Assembly: GCF_002102345.1 (NCBI RefSeq)
Contig: NZ_LQPP01000005.1
Span: 24,768 to 88,767, forward strand
Origin: Mycolicibacterium peregrinum
GTDB lineage: Bacteria > Actinomycetota > Actinomycetes > Mycobacteriales > Mycobacteriaceae
DNA: 64,000 nt
Reading direction: 5' to 3'
The notes below the pieces were generated by a model. That model did not search any database. It had not been told where the DNA came from and saw only the letters and a list, made by a program, of their open reading frames with translations. This document shows positions 44,475-54,150 of this stretch, piece by piece; positions within the stretch are counted from its first letter, which is position 1, and each line of letters starts with the position of its first letter. The translations under genes were made by a program, and so were the position numbers.

Positions 44475-46925
44475 TTACGGGGGCGGTGGAGGGCCGAGCA
44501 CCGGAACGGTGATGGGAGGCAACCCCGGGATCTCGACGACCGTCTGGCCGATCTCGGGCGGCGGGCCGCCCGGCATCGGGAACGGGAACTCGGGCGGCGG
44601 CGGGGCCGGCGGGATTCCGTTACTGACCTGGATCGTGATGATCGAGCCCGGAATCGTCTGGCCGCTGGGCGCGGTGCCGACCACGGTGCCCGCACGCGAG
44701 CTGCTGTTGACCGAGGCGGAGCCGTCGGCCACCTGGAATCCGGATTCCTTGAGCCGCTGGCGCGCAGCCGTCTCATCCAGTCCGGTCACGGTCGGGACCA
44801 CCGAACCGGGTCCGCCGTCGACGTAACGCGGATCTGTCGGCGGCAGGGCGACCGGGCCGAAGTTGTTGGCGATCGGCTTCAGCGCCGTGAACCAGGTACG
44901 GGCCGGTTCGTTACCGCCGAACAGGTTGCCGTCGCCGCACTGGCGCAGCGGGAACGAGCACAGCTCGCCGGGGCTGGTGGAATCGTCGTAGATGTAGTTG
45001 GCCGCGGCGTACTGATTGGTGAAGCCCAGGAAGCCCGACGACCGGTGCGCCTCGGTGGTGCCGGTCTTGCCCGACATCGGCAGGTCCCAGCCGACCGAAC
45101 CGGCCGACCCGGAGGCGGTGCCGCCCGCCTGGTCGTCCTTGCTCATCGCGTTGGCCAGGGTGTTGGCCAGCCCCTCGGGCACCGCCTGATCGCAGGTCTC
45201 GGTCGTCACCGACACTTCCTGCCCGTGGCGATCGAGCACCTGGCCGATCGGATTGGGCGGACACCAGGTGCCGCCGGAGGCCAGCGTGGCCGCGACATTC
45301 GACAACTCGAGCGCGTTGACCTCGATGGGCCCCAGGGTGAACGAGCCGATGTTCTGGCGCTTGACGAAGTCGGCCAGGCTTTCGTTGCTGTCCGGGTCGT
45401 AGTCGCGGGCGGTGCCGGGCAACGCGTAGGACCGCAGCCCCAGCTTGACGGCCATGTCGACCGACCGTTGTACCCCGATCTGCGAGATCAGCTTGGCGAA
45501 CGCGGTGTTCGGCGAGGTGGCCAGCGCATCGGTGACGCTCATCGAACCCCGGTAGCCGCCGGCGTTCTTCACGCACCAGGTTTCCTTCGGGCAACCCGGG
45601 GTGTCACTGCTGCCCAGCCCCTTGGCCTGGAAGAAACCGGGCACCGCCAGTTGGGTGTTGATGCCCATCCCCATGTCCATGGCCGCGGCCGTGGTGAAGA
45701 TCTTGAAGATCGATCCGGCGCCGTCGCCGACGAGCGAGAACGGCTGCGGCTGCATGGTCTCGCCGGCATCGGTGTTCAGGCCATAGGTGCGGTTGCTGCC
45801 CATCGCCAGGACCGGGTGGGATTCCTTGCCCGGCTTGATCACGCTCATCACGCTGGCGATGCCGGGTGCGTCCGGACGGGCGATGCTGTCGATCGCCGAC
45901 TTCACCGAGCCCTGCACATCGGGGTCAAGCGTGGTCTTGATCAGGTAACCGCCCTTGGCCACCTGCTCTTTGGACAGTCCGGCGCGGGCCAGGTACTCCA
46001 GCGCGTAATCGCAGAAGAACGCCCGGTCACCGGCCGCGATGCAGCCACGGGGCAGTTCGTTGGGCTGCGGCAGGATGCCCAACGGCTGCTGCTTGGCGGC
46101 CCGCAGCGAGTCGGCCTCCTGCGGGATGTTGTCGATCATGGTGTCCAGCACCAGGTTCCGTCGGGCCAGGGCGCCGTCGGGGTTGGTATAGGGGTTCAGC
46201 GCACTGGTGGACTGCACCATGCCGGCCAGCAGGGCGGCCTGCTGCCAGTTCAGCTCGGAGGCGTTGACGCCGAAATAGGTCTGCGCGGCATCCTGAACGC
46301 CGAACGCGCCGTTGCCGAACGAGACCAGGTTCAGATAGCGGGTCAGGATCTCGGGCTTGGTGAAGGTCTTGTCCAGCGTGAGGGCCATCCGGATCTCACG
46401 CAGTTTGCGGGCCGGCGTGGTCTCGATGGCGGCGCGGCGCTCGGCATCGGTCTGGGCGATGACGAGCAGCTGGTAGTTCTTCACGTACTGCTGCTCGATG
46501 GTCGAACCGCCGCGGGTGTCGGAGTCGCCGCGCATATAACCGGTGAGGCCGGTCAGCGTGCCCTGCCAGTCCACGCCGTTGTGTTCGGCGAACCGCTTGT
46601 CCTCGATCGAGACCAGGGCAAGCTTCATGGTGTTGGCGATCTGATCGCTCGGCACCTCGAAACGCCGCTGTGAATACAGCCACGCGATGGTGTTGCCCTT
46701 GGCGTCAACCATGGTCGAGACCTGCGGAACCTCACCGTCGACCAGGGCGGCCGAGCCGTTGGCCACCACGTCGGAAGCTCGGTTCGACATCAGGCCGAAT
46801 CCACCCACCAACGGGAACATGAAGGTGGCCACCAGCACACTCGCGAGCAGGACGCACCAGGCGAGTTTGATGATGGTGACCGCTTGGGGTGGCTGCGCGG
46901 GCGGTCGTGTCGGCTGCTCCGGCAT
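44475..46925 (-). CDS. ponA2: bifunctional penicillin-binding protein PonA2
   Basis: Class A PBP that polymerises and cross-links peptidoglycan. From the ATG at 46925 (816 aa): short cytoplasmic Pro-rich part, TM helix (about 18-40), GT51 domain with catalytic Glu in VSIEDKRFAEHNGVDW and GGSTIEQQYVKNYQ, transpeptidase with SxxK in GAGSIFKIFT, SPN in ATSPNTAF and KTGT in SGKTGTTEAH, then a C-terminal PASTA domain (VPTVTGLDETAARQRLKESGFQV) and Pro/Gly-rich end. All active-site motifs are intact. Divergent from whiB4 and first of the series with the metallophosphoesterase and cds1. Confidence 0.96.
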   Translation of the reverse strand: MPEQPTRPPAQPPQAVTIIKLAWCVLLASVLVATFMFPLVGGFGLMSNRASDVVANGSAALVDGEVPQVSTMVDAKGNTIAWLYSQRRFEVPSDQIANTMKLALVSIEDKRFAEHNGVDWQGTLTGLTGYMRGDSDTRGGSTIEQQYVKNYQLLVIAQTDAERRAAIETTPARKLREIRMALTLDKTFTKPEILTRYLNLVSFGNGAFGVQDAAQTYFGVNASELNWQQAALLAGMVQSTSALNPYTNPDGALARRNLVLDTMIDNIPQEADSLRAAKQQPLGILPQPNELPRGCIAAGDRAFFCDYALEYLARAGLSKEQVAKGGYLIKTTLDPDVQGSVKSAIDSIARPDAPGIASVMSVIKPGKESHPVLAMGSNRTYGLNTDAGETMQPQPFSLVGDGAGSIFKIFTTAAAMDMGMGINTQLAVPGFFQAKGLGSSDTPGCPKETWCVKNAGGYRGSMSVTDALATSPNTAFAKLISQIGVQRSVDMAVKLGLRSYALPGTARDYDPDSNESLADFVKRQNIGSFTLGPIEVNALELSNVAATLASGGTWCPPNPIGQVLDRHGQEVSVTTETCDQAVPEGLANTLANAMSKDDQAGGTASGSAGSVGWDLPMSGKTGTTEAHRSSGFLGFTNQYAAANYIYDDSTSPGELCSFPLRQCGDGNLFGGNEPARTWFTALKPIANNFGPVALPPTDPRYVDGGPGSVVPTVTGLDETAARQRLKESGFQVADGSASVNSSSRAGTVVGTAPSGQTIPGSIITIQVSNGIPPAPPPPEFPFPMPGGPPPEIGQTVVEIPGLPPITVPVLGPPPPP

Positions 46926-47221
46926 GGGTACAGAGTAGCCAGGTCGCCCAGCGGCGCTGCCTGTGAGCGGGCCCTGCCGACAAATCGCGCTTGCCTGCAG
47001 AAACACCTCAGTGCGCACCGACCGCGGTCAGACGGCACGGCCGTCCCAAAAAAGTGGGCGACAAACTGTTGCGTAAATACCCTCTGACCACCTAGCTTGG
47101 ACACACAGTGCGATCCAGGTAACACGGGCTGTCGCAATGTGGCGTAGATCGCAATAGCGTTCTACACCGGAAGGTTCAACGCCCGTCATCTGGGGAGATG
47201 ACAGGAACGAAGGGATCGCTG

Positions 47222-47581
47222 GTGTCAGGTACAAGAACTGTCGCAGACAAGATGAACGCTTCCGCCCCCGCCACGAATCTGGTCCATCGAGGCGAGGGTG
47301 AAGCCCGGATCGCCTGGGTCTCACAGGCGCGATGCCGTCAAGCCGATCCGGACGAGCTGTTCGTCCGCGGTGCCGCGCAACGCAAAGCCGCGGTGATCTG
47401 CCGCCACTGCCCGGTGATCCTCGAATGTGGTGCCGATGCGCTCGACAACCGCGTGGAGTTCGGCGTCTGGGGCGGTATGACCGAGCGTCAGCGTCGTGCC
47501 CTGCTCAAGCAGCATCCCGAGGTCATTTCCTGGGCCGAGTTCTTCGCAGCCCAGCGCAAGCACCACCGCAGCGCGGTCTAG
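47222..47581 (+). CDS. whiB4: WhiB4 iron-sulfur redox regulator
   Basis: 119 residues from the GTG at 47222 (an in-frame ATG 24 nt upstream is less likely by comparison with WhiB4). The four cluster ligands are C38, C60, C63 and C69 (C-x21-C-x2-C-x5-C), followed by the Wbl turn GVWGGMTERQRRALL and a basic tail. WhiB4 binds a 4Fe-4S cluster and represses genes on oxidation. Synteny with ponA2 on one side and the BagB/BagA genes further on supports the name. Confidence 0.96.
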   Translation: MSGTRTVADKMNASAPATNLVHRGEGEARIAWVSQARCRQADPDELFVRGAAQRKAAVICRHCPVILECGADALDNRVEFGVWGGMTERQRRALLKQHPEVISWAEFFAAQRKHHRSAV

Positions 47582-47675
47582 CGCCGGTGTCCTCTCGCGG
47601 GCTGATCCGGCCCGCGCGCGCCAAAGTGCAGCCGACGGTAGTGTATTCGGTTGTGGCACATGGTAATCAGCGGCA

Positions 47676-49277
47676 GTGAGTGAGCCTGCCAGCGTTCTTC
47701 CGTTGTCGGCGATGGTTTCTGGCGCCGCCGGCATGTTGATGCCGCTACCGACGGCCGAACCCGCAGATGATCCGTTGTTGTATGACGTCGTCCTGCATGA
47801 GCCCGGCACCCCGGCGGACTACACCGGCGACATCGTGTTGGTCAGCACCCGCGTCGAGGATCGCTTCGCGCTCGGGTCGTTGCTCGACGAGGTGGGAACC
47901 GCTGCGGCCATTGTGCTTCCACCCGACGCGGCAACCGACGTAACGATGTTGCCCGTCCACTCCACGAGGCTGTTCCGGCGTTCGCCGTGGGTGGGCTGGA
48001 GCGAACTGTTCCGGGTCCTGGTCCGGCTGCTCGGTGCGGGCCGCATCGTCAACCCGGCCCCGCAGGTCGACAACCTGCAGGCCCTGGCCCGCTGGATCAG
48101 CAGCCAGACCGGCGCCCCGGTGACCATCGAGGATCTGGATTCCCGCGTGCTGGCCTATGCCGTCGTGGGGCCGGATGTCGACCCGATTCGGAACCAGACG
48201 ATCCTGGGCGGTGCGGTACCCGCCTGGCGGGTCGAGCGGCTCATGTCCACCGGATTTCTGCCCGCGGTCTGGCGATCCGATGACGTGGTCGTGCGCAACG
48301 CCGAGGATGACGACCCGGCCCGCATGGTGGTGGCGATGAAATCCGGCACCGAAACGCTGGGCACCATCTGGGCGGCGCTGGACGACGCCACCGACCGTGA
48401 AGAACTGCGGCAGCTGCTGTTGCAGGTGCGCCAGACCGCCGCGGCGATGATGTTGCGGGAAGTTCACCGCGACCAATACGAACGCCGCCTCCAGGAATCG
48501 GCCCTGGTCGACCTGCTCTCGCGTGGGGTGGACCCGGGAGTCCCGGCGGCTCTGCTCGGGCTGCAGCCAGACAGCAGACACGCTGTCCTGGCGCTGGGCG
48601 CCGACACACCTGCGTCGCGCGCCCTGATGTTTCATGTCCAGGCGCTCCGCGCCGGCGCCCGCACAGCACGGGTCGGGGACGAACTGCTCGTCGTGCTTCC
48701 GGTGCTGGACGACGAATCCGCCGAGGCGGATCTGGCCGACAACCTGTCGAGGCACCTGGCCAGGGTTTCGCCTGCCCACGCCGGCCCGGTCGCGGTCGGC
48801 CCAGTCGTCGAGTCCATCGCCTATCTGCGCGACTCTGCCATCGTCGCGCGCCAGGTTCTCGACGCTGCCGCACTCAGGGCCGCACACCCGCCGCACGCCC
48901 GGCAGCCGGTACTCACAGCTGCCGACGTGCCCGATGCCCTGGCCCTGGTACGGGCGGCCGATCTGCTCGATCCGCTGGCCGACGTGATGACAGAACCGCT
49001 GTCGGCCCTGCGCCGGCACGACACCGACCACGGCACCGCATTCATCGACACCGTCGCCGCGGTGCTCGATCATCCCGGCAACCTGACCGGCGCCGCCCGC
49101 GAATTGGGCATCCACGCCAACTCACTGCGGTACCGGCTGGACCGGATCCGCGTGGTCTCCGATATCGACCTGCAGTCACCGGCAGCCAGGCTCCGCGCGG
49201 CGCTGGGGCTGCTGGTGTGGGAACGCCGCGCGGGCCGCTCGCCCGTCGAGATCGACAAGAAAACGGGATCCGGTTAG
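47676..49277 (+). CDS. PucR/CdaR-family transcriptional regulator (533 aa)
   Basis: Starts with GTG. The N-terminal part (about 40-160) is PucR-like sensory sequence, the middle is GGDEF-like/CdaR, and the C-terminus has the PucR HTH: TVAAVLDHPGNLTGAARELGIHANSLRYRLDRIRVVSDIDL (about 455-500). Such regulators usually control a neighbouring catabolic gene. The following codirectional genes, an amino-acid decarboxylase and permease, are its probable targets; they begin 122 nt downstream. Confidence 0.9.
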   Translation: MSEPASVLPLSAMVSGAAGMLMPLPTAEPADDPLLYDVVLHEPGTPADYTGDIVLVSTRVEDRFALGSLLDEVGTAAAIVLPPDAATDVTMLPVHSTRLFRRSPWVGWSELFRVLVRLLGAGRIVNPAPQVDNLQALARWISSQTGAPVTIEDLDSRVLAYAVVGPDVDPIRNQTILGGAVPAWRVERLMSTGFLPAVWRSDDVVVRNAEDDDPARMVVAMKSGTETLGTIWAALDDATDREELRQLLLQVRQTAAAMMLREVHRDQYERRLQESALVDLLSRGVDPGVPAALLGLQPDSRHAVLALGADTPASRALMFHVQALRAGARTARVGDELLVVLPVLDDESAEADLADNLSRHLARVSPAHAGPVAVGPVVESIAYLRDSAIVARQVLDAAALRAAHPPHARQPVLTAADVPDALALVRAADLLDPLADVMTEPLSALRRHDTDHGTAFIDTVAAVLDHPGNLTGAARELGIHANSLRYRLDRIRVVSDIDLQSPAARLRAALGLLVWERRAGRSPVEIDKKTGSG

Positions 49278-49399
49278 TGCATTTCGGAGACACCGCCACC
49301 CGCGTCGCGGCAGTTCCTCTGAATCCGACGAAGATCCGCGCGAAATTCCTCAGCTCGTATGGCTCTCACCACCAACCGCCGCGTTCATAGGGTTTATCT

Positions 49400-50767
49400 G
49401 TGATTGATGCACGCCCGCGAACCAGGGATACCCTGCCGACTCCGGACACCCTGCTGCGCCGCCGCGAACAGGTGGTCGGCGATGTTGCCCGGCAGGCGTT
49501 CATCGACGACTTGCACCCGTTGTGCGGAGTCGTGGACCTGGACACGCTCGATGAGCTGATGCGGTCGTTGAGCCAGGCTTATCCGGCAAGCATGCCGGCA
49601 CTGCACACCATCGCGGCCAAGGCCATCACGCTGCGTCCGGTGCTCACCCGGTTCGCCCAGGCGGGATTCGGCTGCGAGGTGGCCAGCCCCGGCGAACTCC
49701 AACTCGCGCTGGCCGCAGGCTTTCCCGCCGAACACATCGTGTTCGACTCCCCGGCGAAGACGACGACCGAGATCGAGCAGGCACTGGCGCTCGGGATCTC
49801 GTTCAACATCGACAACTTCGAAGAGCTGGCGCGGGTGGACCAGGCCGTCGCCCGGGAGGGCGGGCACCGATCGGTCATCGGCATGCGGCTGAATCCGCAG
49901 ACCGGGGCCGGGGCCATCGGCGCCATGAGCACCGCCACGTCGACGTCCAAATTCGGCATCGGTCTGGCCGACCATCGGGAAGCTGTCATCGCCGCCTTCG
50001 CGACCCGGCCCTGGCTGACCCAGCTACACGTGCACAGCGGTTCGCAGGGCCTGAGTCTGGAACACGCTGCCGAGGGGGTCCGGCTGATCACCGATCTCGC
50101 GGCCGACATCACGGCGCGTACCGGGCATCAGCAGGTTCGCCGCATCGACATCGGTGGCGGGTTGCCGGTCAACTTCAGCTCGGACGACATCATCCCGACC
50201 TTCACCGGGCACCGCGCCGTCCTGGAGCGCATGGTGCCGGAACTATTCGATGGCACATACGGCTTGGTCACCGAGTTCGGCCGGGCGTTGACGGCCAAGG
50301 CGGGCACCATCGTGGCCAGGGTCGAGTACACGAAGGTCACCGGTGGAAGGCCGATCGCCATCACCCATGCCGGTGTGCAAGTGGCGACCCGCACGATTTT
50401 CGGGCCGGGGGAATGGCCGCTGCGGATCGAGGTGTACGACGCGCAGGGACGGCGCCGTGCCGAGCCGTCTCAACTGCAGGACATCGCAGGTCCGGCCTGC
50501 TTCACCGGCGACATGCTGGCCGTCGGCCGCGACCTACCCTTCGTCCACCCGGGGGACCTGGTGGCGGTACCGGATACCGGCGGCTACTACTTCTCAACCC
50601 ACTTCTCCTACAACGCATTACCGCGGCCCGCGGTCTACGCGGTGGAGACCGACCCGGACGGCGGCCGACACTGGTCGCTGGTCCGGCGCGCCCAGACGAT
50701 CGAACAGATCGTGACCGAGGCCGGCGAACCCTCGCTCGTGCCCCTGCCCATCCGCCCCTGCGACTGA
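49400..50767 (+). CDS. fold-III PLP amino-acid decarboxylase (ornithine/DAP/arginine type, 455 aa)
   Basis: Alanine-racemase-fold PLP barrel followed by a beta domain. PLP lysine is in HTIAAKAITLRPVL (about 73), with HVHSGSQG, IDIGGGLPVNFSSDD and TEFGRALTAKAG for cofactor binding; the second subunit's motifs GPACFTGD (catalytic Cys) and GGYYFSTHFSYNALPRPAVY are present. This makes a decarboxylase of the group IV class. Substrate (ornithine, lysine, DAP, arginine or other) cannot be told. With the permease it probably forms an uptake-and-decarboxylation unit under the PucR regulator. GTG start. Confidence 0.88.
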   Translation: MIDARPRTRDTLPTPDTLLRRREQVVGDVARQAFIDDLHPLCGVVDLDTLDELMRSLSQAYPASMPALHTIAAKAITLRPVLTRFAQAGFGCEVASPGELQLALAAGFPAEHIVFDSPAKTTTEIEQALALGISFNIDNFEELARVDQAVAREGGHRSVIGMRLNPQTGAGAIGAMSTATSTSKFGIGLADHREAVIAAFATRPWLTQLHVHSGSQGLSLEHAAEGVRLITDLAADITARTGHQQVRRIDIGGGLPVNFSSDDIIPTFTGHRAVLERMVPELFDGTYGLVTEFGRALTAKAGTIVARVEYTKVTGGRPIAITHAGVQVATRTIFGPGEWPLRIEVYDAQGRRRAEPSQLQDIAGPACFTGDMLAVGRDLPFVHPGDLVAVPDTGGYYFSTHFSYNALPRPAVYAVETDPDGGRHWSLVRRAQTIEQIVTEAGEPSLVPLPIRPCD

Positions 50768-50780
50768 TTGCGACTGCCAC

Positions 50781-52193
50781 ATGCTCGAATCGGAACCCCA
50801 GTTGTCCTCCGCCGATGAACCCCGCTCCGGACTGGCCAGGTCGCTGAAAACGCGGCACATGACCATGATCGCGATCGGCGGGGCCATCGGTGCGGGGCTG
50901 TTCGTCGGTAGCGGCGCAGTCATCAAGACCGCCGGGCCCGCCGCGATCCTGTCCTACGTTCTGGCCGGCGCACTGGTGCTGTGCACCCTGCGCATGCTGG
51001 GCGAGATGGTGGTCGCAAAGCCGAGGACCGGTGCCTTCGCCGACTACGCCAGGATGGGGATCGGTCCATGGGCCGGCTTCACCCTCGGCTGGTTGTACTG
51101 GTACTACTACGTGATCATCATCGCGGTGGAAGCCGTTGCGGGGGCGAAGATCCTGTCCGTCTGGGTCGGCTTGCCACTGTGGATCATGGCCATGCTGCTG
51201 ATGGCGGTGATGACCGTGACCAACCTGATCTCGGTGCGTTGGTTCGGCGAATTCGAGTTCTGGTTCTCGGGTATCAAGGTCGCCGCCATCGTGTCCTTCA
51301 TCGTGCTGGGCCTGCTGTGGGTGCTGGGACTGTGGCCGGGCGACACCGGCGGGCTGAGCAACCTGGTGTCCCACGGCGGCTTCGCGCCCAACGGCGTCGG
51401 ATCGATCCTGGGCGCCGTGGTGGTGGTGATCTTCGCGTTCGGCGGAGCCGAAATCGTCACCATCGCCGCCGCGGAGAGCGCCGAGCCGGCCAAGTCGGTG
51501 GCCAGGGCAACCACCGGGGTCATCTGGCGGATCATCCTGTTCTACGTCGGGTCGATCTTCCTGGTCGTGTGCCTGCTGCCGTGGAACGACGCGTCCGTGC
51601 TGTCCAGCCCGTACGTGGCCGCCCTGGACAAACTGCACATCCCTGGTGCCGGCGTGATCATGAACTTCGTCATCCTCACGGCCGTGCTCTCCGTGCTGAA
51701 TTCCTCGATCTACACCTCCTCACGCATGCTGCGGGTTCTCGCATCGCACGGCGACGCGCCAGAATGGTTGGTGCGCACCAACTCCCGCGGTGTCCCGACC
51801 CGGGCGGTGCTGGCAAGCACGGTCATCGGCTGGATCTCCGTGGTGCTCGCCTACATCGCCCCCGACTCGCTGTTCCTGTTCCTGGTGAACTCGTGCGGGG
51901 TCGTCGCGATCTTCATGTACGTGATGATCGGTATCTCCGAGCTGCGGGTACGCCGGGCCATCGAACGTGACGACCCGTCCAAGCTGACCCTGAAGATGTG
52001 GTTCTTCCCGTATCTGACCATCGTGGTGATCGCCTGTTTCGTTCTGGTCCTGCTGGCCATGCTGTTCGATGTCGATCAGCGGGTTCAGCTGTTGGCCAGC
52101 GTCCTGAGTCTCGTTGTCGTCGTGGTGGCTTACGTCCTGCGCAAGCGGTTCGGGCGGATACCCGCCGATGCCGACGTCGCTGAAGTGGCATGA
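50781..52193 (+). CDS. APC-family amino-acid permease (GABA/AAT type, 470 aa)
   Basis: Twelve predicted transmembrane helices of the AAT (GabP/AnsP-like) type. The N-terminal signature LKTRHMTMIAIGGAIGAGLFVGSGAVIKTAGPAAILSY marks helix 1, and the EIVTIAAAESAEPAKSVARATTGVIWRI loop near residue 230 is typical. It imports an amino acid with protons. It starts 13 nt after the decarboxylase stop and its stop overlaps the serine hydrolase start by 4 nt, so the three are one operon. Confidence 0.93.
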   Translation: MLESEPQLSSADEPRSGLARSLKTRHMTMIAIGGAIGAGLFVGSGAVIKTAGPAAILSYVLAGALVLCTLRMLGEMVVAKPRTGAFADYARMGIGPWAGFTLGWLYWYYYVIIIAVEAVAGAKILSVWVGLPLWIMAMLLMAVMTVTNLISVRWFGEFEFWFSGIKVAAIVSFIVLGLLWVLGLWPGDTGGLSNLVSHGGFAPNGVGSILGAVVVVIFAFGGAEIVTIAAAESAEPAKSVARATTGVIWRIILFYVGSIFLVVCLLPWNDASVLSSPYVAALDKLHIPGAGVIMNFVILTAVLSVLNSSIYTSSRMLRVLASHGDAPEWLVRTNSRGVPTRAVLASTVIGWISVVLAYIAPDSLFLFLVNSCGVVAIFMYVMIGISELRVRRAIERDDPSKLTLKMWFFPYLTIVVIACFVLVLLAMLFDVDQRVQLLASVLSLVVVVVAYVLRKRFGRIPADADVAEVA

Positions 52194-53050
52194 GCGCGTT
52201 CTTCTCGCAGGCCTCGTCCTGGCTGACCGACGTGGCGGCATGGTCGGCCCGTGTCACCGACCTCAGCACTGGCCAGACCTTGTGGGAGCACACCCCGCAC
52301 CGCGTGCTCAAGACAGCCAGCGTGGGGAAGGTCTTCTTGCTGGCCGAGGTGGCGCGCCGATTCGACGACGTGACCCTGGACCCCGGCGAAGTCCTCGCCG
52401 CCACCGCTGACGACCAGGTGGCAGATTCCGGCATCCTCTATCTGTTACGGCAGCAGGACCAACGGATCGATGACCTGTGCCTGCTGATCGGTGCGGTCAG
52501 CGACAACATGGCCACCAACATTCTGCTTCGCCGGCTCGGGCTCGACGAGGTGCAACGCGCCACCCGCGACCTCGGGTTCACCGAGAGCGGGTTACGAGAC
52601 CGGGTGCGGCTGAACAGATCCCAGGACGATCCGCTCACCCTTTCCACGGGGAATGCCGCGGAACTCTGCGAGTTCGTGGCGCGCCTGCAGATGGGTGACA
52701 TCCACAGCCCGACGGTGTCCGAGCGGTTGCGGCGCTGGCTCGGCGTCAACACCGATCTGTCGATGGTGGCGCGGGCATTCGGCCTCGACCCGCTGGCGCA
52801 CACCGAGCCCGACGCCGGGTTCGAACTCTGGAACAAGACCGGGACCATCTCCGACGCGCGGATCGACATCGGATGTGTCGGGAACCCGGACAGCGGACGC
52901 CGGGTGGGCTACGCGGTCCTGGCCAATTGGGCCTGGGGTGAGGACCATCGCGATCCGGTGTTGGAAGCGATGGGACTGCTGGGGACCGAGATCCGCCGCT
53001 ACCTGGAAGGCGCCGATCAGGCGGCGCCGGCCGCCTCCCCGGTGATCTGA
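52190..53050 (+). CDS. class A beta-lactamase-like serine hydrolase, no signal peptide (286 aa)
   Basis: Carries the class A motifs in order: SVGK (SxxK) at about 44-47, SDN in [12 protein letters not shown] (about 104) and KTGT in NKTGTIS (about 218). A clear omega-loop ExxLN is not visible, and there is no signal peptide, so it may be a cytoplasmic or fused-leaderless hydrolase rather than a resistance enzyme. Its start overlaps the permease stop. Its 3' end overlaps the convergent bagB gene by 34 nt. Confidence 0.85.
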   Translation: MSAFFSQASSWLTDVAAWSARVTDLSTGQTLWEHTPHRVLKTASVGKVFLLAEVARRFDDVTLDPGEVLAATADDQVADSGILYLLRQQDQRIDDLCLLIGAVSDNMATNILLRRLGLDEVQRATRDLGFTESGLRDRVRLNRSQDDPLTLSTGNAAELCEFVARLQMGDIHSPTVSERLRRWLGVNTDLSMVARAFGLDPLAHTEPDAGFELWNKTGTISDARIDIGCVGNPDSGRRVGYAVLANWAWGEDHRDPVLEAMGLLGTEIRRYLEGADQAAPAASPVI

Positions 53051-54150
53051 TCGGCGATCGCGCGCAGAGCGTCGAGATCCGAGACATCGAACGGCAGTGA
53101 CGGCACCCCGACGATCGCGACGTGCGGGTTGGCCCCGGTGAACCGGGACAGCAGCCGGATCTCACGCTTGGCGGTGTGGGCCCGGTCGGCGTGGATCCGC
53201 AGCACGGCCTCGGCCAGCGGGTCCGAACCCTCGGCCGCCAACTCGTCGGCGGCTTCCTCTGCCTTGTCCGCATGCAGATCACACAGCGTGGGATGGGTGC
53301 GGTTGAGGATCAGCCCCGCCAGCGGCATGTGCTCGTTCGACAGCCGGTCGACGAAGAACGAGGCCTCGCGCAGTGCGTCGGGCTCGGCCGCCGACACCAC
53401 CACGAACTGAGTGCCGCGGCGCTTGAGCAATTCATAGGTCCGGTCGGCCTTCTCGCGAAACCCGCCGAAGGTGGCGTCCAGTGACTGCACGAAACCTGCT
53501 GCGTCGGAGAGCATTTGCGAACCCAGCACGGTGGACAGGGCCTTCATGGCCAGGCCGACCGCGCCGGTGACGAGCTTGCCGATGCCCCGCCCCGGCGCCA
53601 GCAGCATCCGCCACAGCCGACTGTCCATGAAGCTGCCCAACCGCTTCGGGGCATCGAGGAAGTCCAGGGCGTTGCGCGACGGCGGGGTGTCCACCACCAC
53701 CAGATCCCACTTGTCCTCGGCCAGCAGCTGGCCGAGCTTCTCCATGGCCATGTACTCCTGCGTGCCGGCCAGCGAGGTCGCCACGGTTTGGTAGAACTGG
53801 TTCTCCAGAATGGAGTCGGCGCGGTCCGGCCCGGAGTACTGCACCACCATCTCGTCGAACGTGCGGCGCATGTCCAGCATCATCGCGTGCAGTTCGCCGG
53901 TGACCTCCGGGGCCAGTGGAACCCGCTGCGGGGTGTTCCCGAGATCCTTGATGCCCAGCGCCTGGGCCAGTCGCTTGGCCGGGTCGATGGTCAGCACCAC
54001 AACGGTGCGGCCGTACTCGGCGGCCCGCAGCGCCATCGCGGCCGCGGTGGTGGTCTTGCCGACTCCGCCTGCGCCGCAACAAACTACGACGCGGTTGGCG
54101 GTGTCGGACAGGATGGTGTGCATGTCAAGGGCGGGCGGTTTCGTACTCAC
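53017..54150 (-). CDS. bagB: ArsA/GET3-like ATPase BagB
   Basis: 377-residue ArsA-family P-loop ATPase, orthologue of Rv3680. The deviant Walker A reads [11 protein letters not shown] with K32, where the usual signature lysine of the KGGxxGK motif is Ala27. Switch-like [13 protein letters not shown] and [11 protein letters not shown] follow. Its GTG start overlaps the bagA stop by 1 nt (TAGTG), giving tight coupling. In M. tuberculosis the pair is reported to act in stress tolerance, not arsenic export. Soluble; expected to pair with BagA. Confidence 0.92.
   Translation of the reverse strand: MSTKPPALDMHTILSDTANRVVVCCGAGGVGKTTTAAAMALRAAEYGRTVVVLTIDPAKRLAQALGIKDLGNTPQRVPLAPEVTGELHAMMLDMRRTFDEMVVQYSGPDRADSILENQFYQTVATSLAGTQEYMAMEKLGQLLAEDKWDLVVVDTPPSRNALDFLDAPKRLGSFMDSRLWRMLLAPGRGIGKLVTGAVGLAMKALSTVLGSQMLSDAAGFVQSLDATFGGFREKADRTYELLKRRGTQFVVVSAAEPDALREASFFVDRLSNEHMPLAGLILNRTHPTLCDLHADKAEEAADELAAEGSDPLAEAVLRIHADRAHTAKREIRLLSRFTGANPHVAIVGVPSLPFDVSDLDALRAIADQITGEAAGAA

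Noticed and set aside
45045..46673. 542-codon plus-strand frame opposite ponA2
   Set aside because: It is a shadow of a GC-rich gene whose minus-strand product has all PBP motifs.
46926..47221. Crp-binding site between ponA2 and whiB4
   Set aside because: A GTG...CAC pair is present but the spacing is 12 nt instead of the expected 8, so it is not called.
47745..49115. 456-codon minus-strand frame opposite the PucR regulator
   Set aside because: His/Gln/Arg/Asp-rich shadow translation with no domain; the plus strand encodes a complete PucR protein.
50502..51638. 378-codon minus-strand frame opposite the permease
   Set aside because: Asp/His/Gln-rich shadow of a transmembrane gene.
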